64,000 nucleotides of DNA, from assembly GCA_019843655.1 (NCBI GenBank), contig JACDQD010000004.1:32937940-33001939 (forward strand), given 5' to 3'. Shown piece after piece: positions 35,322 to 48,069 of the stretch. How positions within the stretch are numbered: the stretch's first letter is position 1; the number at the start of each line of letters is the position of its first letter. A model generated the notes under the pieces. It searched no databases. It was not told the DNA's origin and saw only the letters and a list, made by a program, of their open reading frames with translations. A program made the position numbers and the translations under genes. This DNA is from Lethocerus indicus. Its lineage: Eukaryota > Arthropoda > Insecta > Hemiptera > Belostomatidae.

Positions 35322-35575
35322 TTAGGGGTACCCAAAAGTAATCGACATTTTGACTTTGGAATTCATTTTATGTTGCTAAAAGAGGAACTTTAATTATTAA
35401 TCTACTATATATTCGCCAATATTATTATCAACAACACTCTGCCACTTTTCCTGCAAATTTTCGATTCCCCTCTTGAGGAACTCCTCAAGACCTGAATATT
35501 CTAAAAATGAATTCCGCCGTCGCTAAATTTTAACACAATTTTAAGACTCCGGACGGGGAATATTTATTCCCCGAA
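35322..35575 (-). mobile_element. truncated mariner plus shared flank, copy 1
   Basis: The mauritiana-like end ggggtacccaaaagtaatcg starts a minus-strand remnant that breaks at about 35495 and joins gaattccgccgtcgctaaat. The same break and flank occur at 37731-37979, so the rearranged unit was copied. Confidence 0.85.
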
Positions 35576-35589
35576 TATATATTCTTCTT

Positions 35590-35785
35590 TTACCCATCCA
35601 TTATCTCCCCCCGCGTCGGCTTAAACGCCACCGGCCCAGAGACTTTCTGTAGGCCGGATACAGTTTCAAAAGTGCCATCACTGGGCGGCGTCTTTATCGA
35701 GCGAAACAAGTCAAAACAAACAGCCATTGTACCTATAACTGGTAGTCGATTGTACAATAAATAATGTTAAAAAAATATTCGTTTA
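35590..35785 (+). mobile_element. Jockey-like LINE 3' UTR fragment
   Basis: acccatccattat, gcttaaacgccaccggccc, gtgccatc and the tail gattgtacaataaataatg match the ends of the 30.4 and 55.5 kb copies. No coding sequence is left. Confidence 0.8.
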
Positions 35786-35799
35786 AACATTAATCTCGG

Positions 35800-36570
35800 G
35801 GCCATTTTACGAAGTGAAAATAGAGGAAAGCGGCATAAAACCGTGCTTGGCTCTTATTTCCAAAGCGCCCGGGGGGGAATATATCGGTCGGATTCAATCC
35901 TCGTCCGACGGAAGCGGAGTTTATTTCTTCGGTTTTACGGTCTCGGATCCGATCCGAGATTTTAGGGCCGGTTCCGGTTTCGCCCGAACTCTGTACGGGG
36001 GATAATCTCGGGCCGCTAAGAGGGTAGGCCCGGTACTAAATAAAACCCGCCACCCAGCCGTTTACGGCTCCCCTAAGTGGTCACGATAAGAAGGGAAAAC
36101 CTCGCCCGGCTCATTCATTATTGGCGACCGACGGGAAAAAAAAAAAACCACCCCTCAGCTCCGAAATCTGTCTCCGCCACAATAACAATAAAAAGATGTA
36201 ATAAAAAGTGTAATATGTTTCTGAACACATTTCCACTGTCGTCTCTCTCTTCTTGTTCACTGTCAAATCGGTGGCGTCGACACGAATTAACGACAACGGA
36301 TAAGCGAGCCGAATACCGTAAGGGAATTGGCCCTTTCCAGTCGCAATTTAAAGCCCTACCAACATATACACTTGTCTCAGCCCACCTTTTATTATTATAC
36401 AATAAATATACGCTTTTATTCCTGGCCGATAAATGCAGTAAAATCCGATTCTAAAAATGTTAAATACTGTTCAGAGCCTGAGGATTTCTGTACGAACAAT
36501 ATCCGCGAAGATATTCCGAAAACTCTCGAAATAAACGATTTTTCGAGTGCGTTCGAGTAAAAAAAAAATA
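35800..36570. other. no gene recognised
   Basis: Frames at 35814-36005 and 36077-36454 show no domain. I saw no convincing splice structure. Confidence 0.4.
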
Positions 36571-36579
36571 AATATAAAT

Positions 36580-36785
36580 TGACGTCAAAATCCTCTCAAA
36601 TTTGAACTAGGGGTAAATCCTATATTTACAGAATATTTTAAAAATGCTATACATAACAAAAATCCACCTTCCTATTTCAGATATAAGCTTTGTATGAAAC
36701 TATTATTATTAAATTTACTAACTTCTGACTTCTTTTATTTAAATTAATGTCTTGACGACAAATTCACCGGCGGTATGTTTATCTG
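36580..36785 (+). repeat. dispersed repeat, copy 1 (partner near 39.9-40.26 kb)
   Basis: tcaaaatcctctcaaatttga, ttttaaaaatg, cataacaaaaatccacctt, atgaaactattattattaaa and tttatttaaattaatgt are shared with 39905-40260, in the same order and orientation with different gaps. Confidence 0.75.
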
Positions 36786-36789
36786 ATAC

Positions 36790-37725
36790 TTCCTGAAGGA
36801 GTTCTTCTGAATTCATAAATATACTGTTTATATAAATTATTACACGAAAAATTACATTCCTTTGACGGTTTACAACAATTTTTCCCACATTATCTATCCA
36901 ATCGTTTCGGCATATATTCAAATTTTCCTTTCATCTCTTTGCATGTATTGACATTTCTCCATAAATTATAGAAATATACGGGGTAGAGTAACTGTGTTCG
37001 TTGGCATAAATTATTTCTTCAATACAGTTTATACTTTGGTCTCTCTGTTTGAAGCAGTTAGATATCTGTTGAGAGAGTTTATAAAAATTAGCTGGTCTTG
37101 TAAACGAATACATCCAGGACTTTGCATAATTAAATAGGTACAATGTGATTCTTATACGAAAAATATAATTTCTCCATATAATTCGGCAAATTCTACCCGC
37201 TCTGTGTTCCTACTGTTTTTGAAAGTTTTAACGTAACAACTCCGAACTCTATAATTTCCTATAATATGTTTCTTGTCGAACCAATTCGACCATTCCAAAA
37301 TGGACCTCGCCCACTATTATTATATATGAAATTACGATATTTCCAGGATATTTCCTGGCTTCCTGACCGAAGCGCCAGCGGACAGGATTTACGACAGGCG
37401 CGAGGACACGATCCGAAATTCCAATTAACGCGCACCGGGGGGGGGGAGGGGCATTCGGTTAATTCTGCATCAGACATCGTGTAGCCCCTATAATACTGTA
37501 GCCAAACCCCCCCCTGTTTCAACCCCAATATATATCGTGTCCGAAGCACCCTCCCATCATACTGATTGATCATCATTCCACAATATTTTCACTCAGGGTG
37601 TAACAATTATGCCTGAGTGTATTCAATGAGCTTCAATGGGAATACGGAATTGGAACAATAATTCGATATATATTGGTTCATGAATATACTGTTTCTGAAA
37701 GGATAGGGCAGATATTGTCTTTTAA
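36790..37725. other. no gene recognised
   Basis: Short AT-rich minus-strand frames (36739-37143) and a pair of opposing frames across a G-run at 37436-37450. No motif. Confidence 0.4.
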
Positions 37726-37730
37726 AATAT

Positions 37731-37979
37731 CAGGGGTACCCAAAAGTAATCTACATTTCGACTTTGGAATTCATTTTATTTTGCTAAAAAAGAAACTTTA
37801 ATTATTAATCTACTATATATTCGCCAATATTATTATCAACAACACTCTGCCACTTTTCCTGCGAAATTTTCGATTCCCCTCTTGAGGAACTACTCAAGAC
37901 CGGAATATTCTAAAATGAATTCCGCCGTCGCTAAATTTTTAACACAATTTTAAGACTCCGGACGGAGAATATTTCTTTT
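37731..37979 (-). mobile_element. truncated mariner plus shared flank, copy 2
   Basis: A direct repeat of 35322-35575, about 250 bp with few differences, including the same mariner breakpoint and the gactccggacgg flank. Confidence 0.85.
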
Positions 37980-37984
37980 CAGCC

Positions 37985-39900
37985 TAAAAATTCCAGCCAA
38001 TGATAACTGTATATGAAACATCGTCGAAAACAATGCGTGGGACCAATAAAAATCTATTGCTATAAATTCTAGACATTCCGTGAAATGTCCTCTAAAGTGT
38101 CGGCCGCCGCCAGTTGTATTATGTTGTGCATAAATTGCGGAACGATGATCTATACCGTCCGAGATTGAATTTACAATGCCAATTAATTACGGACGTTTGT
38201 TCCAGTCCAGATAGGACCAGAACGTACAACTCTAGCGAAATTGGTACATTCGTAGATCGCGGGTCAGTTCTATACACTTTTAGAACAGTGTCTTTAATAA
38301 AAAAATCCAGTCTTCTATATCTGCATTTTACGAAATACACCGTCCTAATCTTTCTTGTCGATTCCCGATAGGATTTCTGAAAGCCCTCGTACGGTTTATT
38401 ATTCGAGACGAGATATAATTATAGATAATTATTAGAGCTCTACAAGTCCTTGTCCAAATACACTTTCCCAGAGAGTCACTGCTATGTTCGCTTCATCGAT
38501 AGGGCTTTGTATCACACAAAAAATACAACAATTTTGTATTTAAAAAAAAATTATATCGGCCTACCCGACGGAAAGTTTTTTCCTTTTCTTTGGCCCCCTC
38601 TTTAAAAAGAAGTTTGCCCATAACTGCATTGGTGATTTGCCGAAATCTTTTTGAAAACACTTTTCAAAATTTGTGCATCGTCCATGATGGACTGTCGTTT
38701 AAAAAAATAAACTATTGTTCGTTAGAAAACTCCGGTTTCTAGAATTAATAATATCGTATTAAAATAAAATACAACATTATAATTACGTTGTAATTCGCTA
38801 ATAAAGGAAGAAAATTGTTAATGGGGAAGGTCTATTAACCCCCCCCCTCTTCACGATTAAATTATAAGTAATTTAATTACAGAGTCGATCCCGTTGCAAT
38901 TAGTCGGAGTAAATTGTTATTAATCGGTATTGGGTCGGACCTTTAGCCGCGAATCGAACCCCGAATCCGAATCCGGCTACGAGAAGGGCAGATAATTAAT
39001 TGCCAAATCTTGGGCAATTCGTATTGCCGAAGGCAATTGATTGAACGGAGGAAACGGCCCGGTGGAACAAACAGTTCATGTGCGTTTGGCACCTGCCACG
39101 TACTCAATCCGGGTCCAATTGAGTTTCAACCGGGCTACAGAATGTATATAATATACACTCGAATATTATACAGTAGTGTTATACAATCGAAATTTATTTT
39201 TATAGGTTTGAAATCGCGGTTAGTTAGGAATTCGTTTTTACCGCAAGTTCAACTGTAGAAAATGTGAAAATTGATTCGACGCCACAATATTAAAAAAAGT
39301 AGTGGAATAAGTGGACCAAAATTTAGTTTCAGAACTAAAACGATCATAGAATCAGACGTTTATTTATTGTAAATATTATTATAAGATGTAACGCATTCAG
39401 TTACTAATAAAATATTATTTGATTACAGTAGCGGATCCATAATTGTGGACAAAATGGAAGAAGAATAACATATTCTTTCTTCCATAATTAACGTTAAAAT
39501 GCGCTCAATTCTCTCCGGTATTACTATAAAGGGCGGCTAATTAATGAAATTCCCCCTACGAGTTAGCGTTACAGCGTAGTAAAGTTTGACACAAATTCGA
39601 ATTATCAAGAACTTAATTATACATTTTCCGGTTTCGCTGGCGGCTCCGAAGTGCTTTAACTGTGAAGAAGTTAAAAGTTACAAACTTTACCTTAATTGGG
39701 TTAAATTCTGAGGCCACCTTTGATGTGCCGACCCCTGTCTGTACCTTTTACATTGACCCTTAATCGTGTAAGAATTACCATTTTTATTTACTAAGATAAT
39801 TGAGCGATCTGTGTAATTTTATTCCTCGTATAATTACAGGTGAAACGAAAGTATGTCACGTGCCGTAAATAAAAAATTTAGATAATTGAAATTGACTGTG
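37985..39900. other. no gene recognised
   Basis: Motif-free short frames (38114-38371, 39010-39258). No repeat recognised. Confidence 0.45.
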
Positions 39901-39904
39901 CACA

Positions 39905-40262
39905 AGTCAAAATCCTCTCAAATTTGAACCACATAAATGCTAACGGATAACTCTTAAAATTATAGAAAATTTTAAAAATGTTATCCATAACAAAACTCCA
40001 CCTTCATATGAAACTATTATTATTAAATTTACTAACTTCTGACAAAATTTCTATGAAGAATTGTGTATGACAAAATAGGTACAATTCACTCTCAGTGTGA
40101 TTGGAAAATGATTTTCTCTTACACGGTATTTATAATCGGAAACTGTTACATGCGCTGATGAACCCAGAATGAGGGGGCGTAATTATTTGTATAGTGTATT
40201 TGTAATAATGGCTCCGGCTTCGTTTATTTAAATTAATGTTTCGACGGCAAATTCCCCGGCCA
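39905..40262 (+). repeat. dispersed repeat, copy 2
   Basis: The counterpart of 36580-36785. Here the unit is split by about 150 bp of other sequence between actaacttctgac and tttatttaaattaatgttt. Confidence 0.7.
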
Positions 40263-40687
40263 ACTGCAAAATGTATTATTGCGGTTTTCCTCAATGCGCT
40301 TCGAGACCACTACCATTTTACCGATAGCAGGGGCGCGTAAACACTCGGCCCAATACCATCAGGGAAAGGTCGTACTTATATATCCCTTACACGGGGCCAT
40401 TATATCGACGGCCGTTTTAAACCGCCGACAGGGGATATAATACATAATATAAATATATAATAGCAAAAGATATAATATATACAATAGACGGTAGATCGGG
40501 CCCATCGAATGAGGCGGTAACAGGTAACAAACGGATAAACAGATAACTGGAGTTTACGGATTTTCGGCCCACGTTTAGACGTCAAACGTTGAAAAATCCT
40601 ATTTGGATTCAAATGAAAAAATGATTTCGGATGTATTTTGGAATAACTAACGTTATTTAACTAAGCGTGAAACATATGTGGTTAACC

Positions 40688-40860
40688 GTAGGTTTGTGGA
40701 GTTTCCGTCTCCTCTCGCTGCTTTGGTCTTTGCTAGACCGATTTCGGCTGCTCGCCATCTTCAGTAGCGGTGTTAGTCACTTTTGGCACTTTGGATGTCT
40801 TTTGGGCATTCTCACTGCACTGTCACTGTCACTTGTACTGTGATGGTTGTCTGTTTATCG
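40688..40860 (-). mobile_element. PLE terminal block, single arm
   Basis: The antisense arm is complete from gtaggtttgtggagtttccg to cacttgtactgtgatgg. A (TA)n tract of about 38 bp follows at 40866-40902. Confidence 0.85.
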
Positions 40861-40862
40861 TG

Positions 40863-40865
<3 letters not shown>

Positions 40866-40902
<37 letters not shown>
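40866..40902. repeat. (TA)n microsatellite
   Basis: Pure TA run next to the 5'-side end of the preceding PLE arm. Confidence 0.95.
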
Positions 40903-40904
<2 letters not shown>

Positions 40905-40936
40905 AATTAATATATATGTTAATGTTTGTGAAACTA

Positions 40937-41642
40937 GAGCCCCCCTGAGTATAGCGCGGAAATGTCCTTAATTAAAGTTCGTTGGGCTTATAGAATGATC
41001 ATTTAATACAGCTCTCTTTACGCAGGTAAGATTTCAATTGCCGAACTTATTATCCTGATATAATGAAAGAAATATTTATATTTATTATGATGGAAATTAA
41101 ATTCGCCGACTATAAGTGGCGTAATAATACCGTAGATTTCGCGTGTTTCTGTCTCCTCTCGCCGGTTTGGTCTTCCGCCAGACCGGTTTCGGCTGCTCGC
41201 CATCTTCAGTAGCGGTGTTGGTCAATAAAATAAAAATTATTACATATTGATTCAGTCGCGCCCCCCTGAGTGTGGTGCGGAAATGTACTTAATAAAGTCC
41301 GCTGGGTGCACTTGCACCAACAAACTAGCGCCCCTGAGGATGGTGCGGAAATGTACTTAACTAAACTTCGTCGGGTGCACTTGCACCGCTAAACTAGCGC
41401 CCCCCTGAGGGTGGTGCGGAAATTTACCTAACTAAATTTCGTCGGGTGCACTTGCACCTACAAGTGACAGTGGGCAGTGAGGATACCCAAAAACATCCAA
41501 AGTGCCGACAGTGACTAATACCGCTACTGAAGATGGCGAGCGGCCGAAACAGCTGGTCTAGCAAAAGACCAAACCAGCGAGAGTAGACAGAAACTCTCCA
41601 AACCTTACGGTATTCGAACCCCTCGAAGACCACAAAACAGGT
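40937..41642. mobile_element. PLE inverted pair enclosing a short 70-bp minisatellite
   Basis: The antisense arm (41131-41220) and sense arm (41458-41642, ending with tail ccaacccctcg-like and caggta) enclose about three minisatellite units (41250-41460). The stretch 40985-41300, including 140 bp left of the arm, is almost identical to 56327-56640. A further minisatellite-like unit lies at 40937-40986, left of that shared flank. Confidence 0.85.
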
Positions 41643-41649
41643 ACCGATT

Positions 41650-44600
41650 CTAAATCTGTTTCCTGGAAAGGAATAAAATCAAATTTCAATTATTATTTCA
41701 ATTGGCTGAAGGGCACAGATAAACGAAGCGGTTTCTGCCCTTTAACTGTCTTTAGTAAAGCCGTTGAATATGAGTTAGTTTTGGCTTTTCATTTCCCATA
41801 AATGTTGTTGTATAGTCTCCTATTAGGATTAATTTAACGTGTTGAAAGGGGAAATAGTGTTGGCTCTGGCGCGGTGTTTGCTTTTCGCAACAGTGAAAAG
41901 AACAAGTATAAGTACTTGGCTTTCGTTAAAATGTAAAATACTCGTGAAAACTTGCTGTCGAGTTTCGTCTTAAGTCCGTCATTATTTCGACATTGAGAGC
42001 AATTTCAGACTTTAATCAATTAACACAATTTTCTCACCGGCTATTTTATTGTTGTATTATCTTAATTCGCCTTTTCTTTGCAGTCTCATTCTATCCATCG
42101 TACCGATATCATCGTACCAATGTAATGCACAATTCGTATTACACGAGAAACGACTGAAACCGTGTTTGAAAAGGTTTATTTCCATCCCTTTTTCTGCGTT
42201 TCAAATGGAAATAAAGGGCCCCCCCCCAATAGTGCAAACTGGGGTCGGAAATAAAACTTAATAGCGTCCCATTTATCTCCCTTTTTCATACCTTTTTCCG
42301 TCCTCTATATACGTAATGCTGTGGAGCTTTTCACGGCAGATTGCAGTGAAATGGACGAAAGAGTGGAATAGAAATGGCAGACGGATATAAAAAGGACAAA
42401 TGGACTAATGATAGCAGTAACTCTTCCAATTTGCTACATACGTGCTTTTCATGAGAATGAGAAGCATTACTACTTCTTCGTGTAATGTAAATGTTTTTTT
42501 TTTTCTATTTTATAGTAGGAATAAAATTTCAATATAAAAAAAAATTTCAATGGATATATTTTCCTTGTATTGGATAGACGCGCTTTTACAACCATTTTAC
42601 CAGCTCTTATTCGATTGTCAGAACTAATTAGTTCAGAATTCGAACAAAGTCCTAAATCGAATTAGGAAGAACAGAAGTTATCGGCTCAACTTGAAGTTCA
42701 TTTTCCGGAACTTGTTTCCCCAATTGGGTAAATAGAAGTGTTCCAAAAGAGTTGTTCATCACTCGCTTAAAAGGAGGATAATATTATTATTTATATAATA
42801 AAGTGCTATAGGAATCAACAACTATTGTTTACTACGAGTGCTTCACAATTTGCTCTAACGATAGGGAATAAGGCCCCTCTATTTCTAAATCGCGATAACT
42901 TACAAAACAAAATAAAATTCGGCAATAAAACAGTTAAAACCGGAACAATTTTTTTACTATATCGGCGACGGTACATTTGAGGTCTGATTTGAGACCGAAA
43001 CTACCCCTTTGTTTGTGCCGATTTTGAGCGAATAGAAATTTTCGGTAGAATAATTGAAACCGAATATTTACTTTCGGGAGCCACGGGGGTGGTGAATTAA
43101 CGCTCGATTTGAACTCCGAAACTGAAACTGCGCCCAATCGGTTATCGCGTGTTTTTGATTGGAAAACTTTACTTTTTCCTAATATACGATAGTTGTTACC
43201 GTACGTAATGGAGTCGGCGCAAAGAAAAAAAAAAAAAAACAGTTTACACGTATTGGGGTTGGAAATAACTGGAAAAATAAATTTTTGTTGTTGATACCGA
43301 ATAAATTGATTCGGGAAAAAATCCTATATTTGAATTGAATCAATATAGTATGAATCGTAAAATAGAATTAACGATTATTGTACTCCGGTAGTAAATCAAA
43401 TGTAATATCCGTACCCTAATCAAAAGAATCGACTCAGACAATAAATTAGGTATATTTGGACCATTACTGAAAATACAGTTCTATTGAAACAAATTTTAGA
43501 TTTGTAGATTTTAGAGTTGTTAGAACTTGCCTTTATGGGGGCAAGTGTATCTTGTGTGAGGACCATTGTTGAAACATTTTTGAAATTTCACAAAATTTTC
43601 CTCTTTCCTTTATGTATCTCATTTTGGGGACCACTACATAATTCATTTATTGACGAGAAATACTTTTAATTATATATTTAATTATATTTATATAAACACA
43701 CACACGCAATATTTCATAATTATTCTATCCTAAATCCAAGTGGCCAAACTTTGACCTATTCTATTCTACTTTATGTATTTATTTATTATTTTTGGTTTAT
43801 TATTTTTGTTTCGTCGTAACTTTTTTTTACTGTTCAAGGGATTGTTGGTACCCCCAATAAAGTAAAAGTAAAAATTTTTCTCATGAAAAGACTGTAAAAA
43901 AAATATCGTTCGAATATTTTTGAAGAAAAAAAATCACCCTAAACTTTAGGGTGTTTGTGTAGACACATATTAGAGAAAGCGATTGAATACAATTATGCTG
44001 AATGTTAAAGAGTGAATGGCTCACTGTGAATTCTAAAGAACGACATAGCGGTATCCAACGTCCCAATAGAATAAAATATATGGTACTAAGAATCTGTGTT
44101 TAGAGCATGAAAAAGAAATGCCGTTTCCCCCCAATTACCAGACAGAATAACACCAAGATAAATTTCTCCATAATGGTATAGATTCTATAGTTCTACCCGG
44201 ACATCCGAACTTACAGAGATTCCTATCGAAAATATTTGAAATTTATGAAATCAGAGGTTCCAAAACATATGATGGAATGCCAAAAAAAAATGTCATCAAT
44301 TCACTGTGCTGGTGTTATAGCCTCACGGCGTTCATTTATTCATAGCTTCAGGTCAATATAACGATCATTCAAGTAGTGAACTTTCGGCCCAAGTCCCTTG
44401 TCGCTTGTTACAGTATTTGACCGTATTCTGTGGCGGCCACCAGACACTGAGCGTTATTTCGTGTTGGCAAATATTGACGAGATTTGCGACCAGATTTTGC
44501 CCCAAGTTATACTGTATTAGCCGAACGATAGTGCGGCCCGACATGTGGCCCCATATCACGAACTTGTACCTTATCGGATATTAAGTGGAACCTAATAACG

Positions 44601-45685
44601 GTTAAGTATGCGAGAAGATCGTACGGTGCGATACGAACGCACGTACATTGCAATTTCACGGGGCATTGATTTATGATAATAATTATTTTTAAGTATTAAT
44701 TCATCTCTCATAAGTGGGCTTTACGGCTGAATAAACATTCCCGATTTGAGACGATAGAAATTACATAAAAGACGTTCGGATTTCCTTTTGTGTTCAACGA
44801 TCGTGATGATCCCACTATACAAGCGAGGGATGAGCTATTTCTACGCTTATTTCAATTAAAAAATTTTGAATTTCTTGAATTTATCATAAGTTCTATTTAC
44901 TATAAGTAATTAGATAGTAAATAGGTAGCGTTAAATTTAGAAAATACGAGTCAAATAACTTGTGAATACAACAATATTTCAATTCGCAATTTCACAAAAG
45001 TTAGGAATAGAAATAACCTCGACTATTTTTATAAGGAAACTCGGTATTTCGGGCTGAAGTAAAACTGACATTAATACTGAACTCGACAGAGAAATATCCG
45101 CTATGGAAATTTGGTACTCGCCCCGAATCGCGAACATCCGTTTCTTCCATCCGAAAGTCGTTAGTATTTAATGACCGCCCTCGTCTCGTTTCTTTCCCGC
45201 AAACCTCCGTTCGGCATAAAAAGGGCGAATTTAAATTCTTCCCGTTTACGAAACTGCAGCCAGTTTTAACCGCAGTAACGCCCGACGACAATTTCCGACA
45301 GCGCGGAATTTATTTTTTATTCGATTTCTTGATTACACCTGAATATCTCTTGAAACTGAGTGTTCGCCCTCCGAAATCAGCGGCTTTCAATCGCCTGGAG
45401 GTGGCTGGAGGTGAGGTAATGGACTGTGTTCCAGTGGACACGACAAAGGACAATTGGGCCTAAACAGCTACTAATCAATCTCGTGACAGGGCGAGCAACC
45501 CGGTTTGGACATTAGGAGCGTCAATACGCTGCCAATGTCAATTCGAAATCGACGGCCGGGCATAGCGTTGCCATCAATCGATATCCGGGAAAAATGAAAT
45601 GGAACAAGAGAACCGCTGGAATTCTATCGAAATATACAGTATATCGGTCTAATAAAGTCGCCTCTGTACAGGACAGGAAGACTGA
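41650..45685. other. no gene recognised
   Basis: About 4 kb of AT-rich sequence with only short frames. 44365-44559 on the minus strand (MIWGHMSGRTIVRLIQ...) and 45001-45291 show no motif I can assign. No PLE, LINE or mariner copies are seen here, in contrast with both sides. Confidence 0.45.
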
Positions 45686-45691
45686 TTTAAT

Positions 45692-46135
45692 ATACCTGTT
45701 TTGTGGTCTGCGAGGGGTTGGAATACCGGGTAGGTTCGTGATGTTTCTGTCTCCCCTCTCGCCGGTTTGCTCTTTCGCTGGACCTGTTTCGGCCGCTCGC
45801 CATCTTCAGTAGCGCTGTTTTAGTCACCGTCAGCACTTTGTGGATGTTTTTCGGGACTGCACACTGTCCCAATGTCAGTTTAACGCGCTATACCAGTTTG
45901 AATAGTACGGCGCACCTAATACTGGCCCGCAACAAAGGTCCGTATTACATTTTAGTATCAGCGCCTTACAGTACAAGTGAGACAGTGACAGTGGGCAGTG
46001 AGGATGCCCCCGAAAAACATCCAAAGTGCCGACAGTGACTAACACAGCGCTACTGAAGATGGGGCGAGCGGCCGAAACCGGTCTAGCGAAAGACCGAACC
46101 GGCGAGAGGAGACAGAAACATCACGAACCTACAGT
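45692..46135. mobile_element. PLE inverted pair enclosing the GC-rich module
   Basis: The antisense arm begins with tail acctgttttgtggtctgcg (45692) and runs to about 45875. The cargo (about 45880-45968) contains cagtttgaatagtacggcgc, cctaatactggcccgcaac and ttttagtatcagcgcctta. The sense arm runs 45968-46135 and ends catcacgaacctacagta. The cargo is inverted relative to the copies at 48.0 and 49.2 kb. Confidence 0.85.
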
Positions 46136-46199
46136 ACAGGAAGACTGGTTTCAACCGATAAATTATCACCGTACAACAGAATACTTCTGTTTCATACAA

Positions 46200-46625
46200 G
46201 TGCACCTGTCGATTCGAAATTTATTGAAAAAGTTTATTTCTAATAACCTAGTTGATCGGTTCAAGTGCACCCGACGAACTTTAGTTAAGTACATTTCCGC
46301 ACCACACTCAGGGGGGCGCTAGTTAATCGGTGCGAGTGCACCCAACGAACTTTAGTTAAGTACATTTCCGCACCACACTCAGGGGGGCGCTAGTTAATCA
46401 TGCACCAATTTAGTTTACATTTCCGCACCATTAGTTAATCAGTGCACCCAACGAACTTTAGTTAAGTAAATTTCCGCACCACACTCAGGGGGCGCTAGTG
46501 ATAACTTAATGAGAATGCAAACCGTTTATAGATCAAAATAAAAGGTAAGTTATAAAAAGTGCTTAACTGTGAAATGTACTTAACTAAAGTTCATTGGGCG
46601 TACTTGTACCGATTGACTAGAAATA
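46200..46625. repeat. 70-bp minisatellite units outside PLE arms
   Basis: Minus-strand units at 46255-46500 (ctttagttaagtacatttcc, gcaccacactcagggggg) are followed by a plus-strand unit at 46563-46622 (aaatgtacttaactaaagtt). Some are internally deleted. The opposite orientations indicate rearrangement. Confidence 0.8.
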
Positions 46626-46629
46626 AAAA

Positions 46630-47815
46630 TAAACTACTAAAAATAAACTTTCTCAAATAAATTTTGAACAGGAAAGCTTTTATGAAACAGAAGTATGCTG
46701 TTGTACTGTAATAATTTACTGTTTAAATCCAGTCTTCCTGCGGTCTCTAAGTGTTTCTCTAAGTGTAGAGCGCCCGTGTACTTAACTGAAGTTCAAGGGA
46801 TACAAGAAAACAACTTAAAATGAGAAATGTGTTGTAATTTATGTATTACTAGTTTTCTAAATATAAACAAATGTATAAAATCGGATTTAAATTTATGAAT
46901 ATTCTTGTGTTTATAAACGTTTATAAAACAGGCATAGATATTAGATATTTTCACGTGTTAATCGATACAGTGAAATAATCCAGTGAAAATCTGGACCAGA
47001 AAATATTAATAAAATTCTAAACTTTTAAAGGTCTGATCATTTGGTCAAAGCTGACGGGACAGTCGATGAACATTTATTTTATACGATCGTATTTTTAGTT
47101 TTTACCGGCGAGACTATCCGTGTTTAATAATTGGACATTGTTATTCGGGCAAATTGGTGGTTGAATTTGGAAAATCTATACTCGTTTCTAAATTTCTTCC
47201 CTCGGTCGTATTTGTAAATTTAGCGCGGAGTTCTATAAATCTTATCGAGTGTTGACGCTGGGCGACTGGCTGGGCCGAATCAATGACACTCGACACCCGA
47301 CTGTAGATAATATACGTCTAAGTTGAACGGCCGTTCGGTTAGAAGTGTCAAGACCAGAGTGTCAAACTGGGGGACTTGAATATCACAGCTTCCCACCCTC
47401 ACCCTTCCTCATATTGGAGGCCCCAATTCGACGCCAAGACGGTCTTGATTTACGATTCATACCGTAAATTCAATTCTTTCAATCGGCCGCCGGATATTTG
47501 ATTCTTCCCTTGTTTGTTTCGGGGGGCCGGCGCCTAATTAAAAGCCCCCGGCAAAGCCCCAATTTCTGTTGCCCGGACGCTTACTTAAGTCGGGCCCCAC
47601 TTCGGAAGATGTCCGAATTAGATTAAACGCCGAACAGCGTCGATAAACGAGAATAGATCTTGGAATTAAAATTCTTCGGGAGCATCCAGTTAACAGCATC
47701 AGTATCACCCAATCACACATTCCAGACATTCCAGAGTTCTTATGTTGCTAGTCGTCGCTTTGATTTTATTCTAGACCGATTTCTCAGCATTCCGTCTGTA
47801 GACGGAATGTCAGAA
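46630..47815. other. no gene recognised
   Basis: A partial minisatellite trace lies near 46765-46800 (gtgtacttaactgaagttca). Otherwise no motif. Confidence 0.45.
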
Positions 47816-47819
47816 AAAA

Positions 47820-48065
47820 ACTGGAATACCGCAGGTGTTGTGGTTTTCCTGTCTCCTCTCGCCGGTTTGGTCTTTTGCTGGACCTGTTTCGGCCGCTCGC
47901 CATCTTCAGTAGCGGTGTTGTCAGTCACTGTCGGCACTTTGGAATTTTTTTTCACTCGTACTGTAAGGCGCTAATACTAAAATGTAAGACAGACCTTTGT
48001 TGTTGGTTAGTATTAGGTGCGCCGTACTATTGAAACTGGTATAGCGCATTAAACTGACATTAAAC
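47820..48065. mobile_element. PLE arm with GC-rich module, right arm missing
   Basis: The antisense arm (47820-47968) is followed by the cargo (ggcgctaatactaaaatgta ... tattaggtgcgccgtactat, then aactggtatagcgcattaaa). The expected sense arm is absent. Confidence 0.85.
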
Positions 48066-48069
48066 TAGA

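Noticed and set aside
44365..44559. Minus-strand frame starting MIWGHMSGRTIVRL, reminiscent of a Tc1 transposase WG block
   Set aside because: The neighbouring residues do not fit the family and no inverted ends were found.
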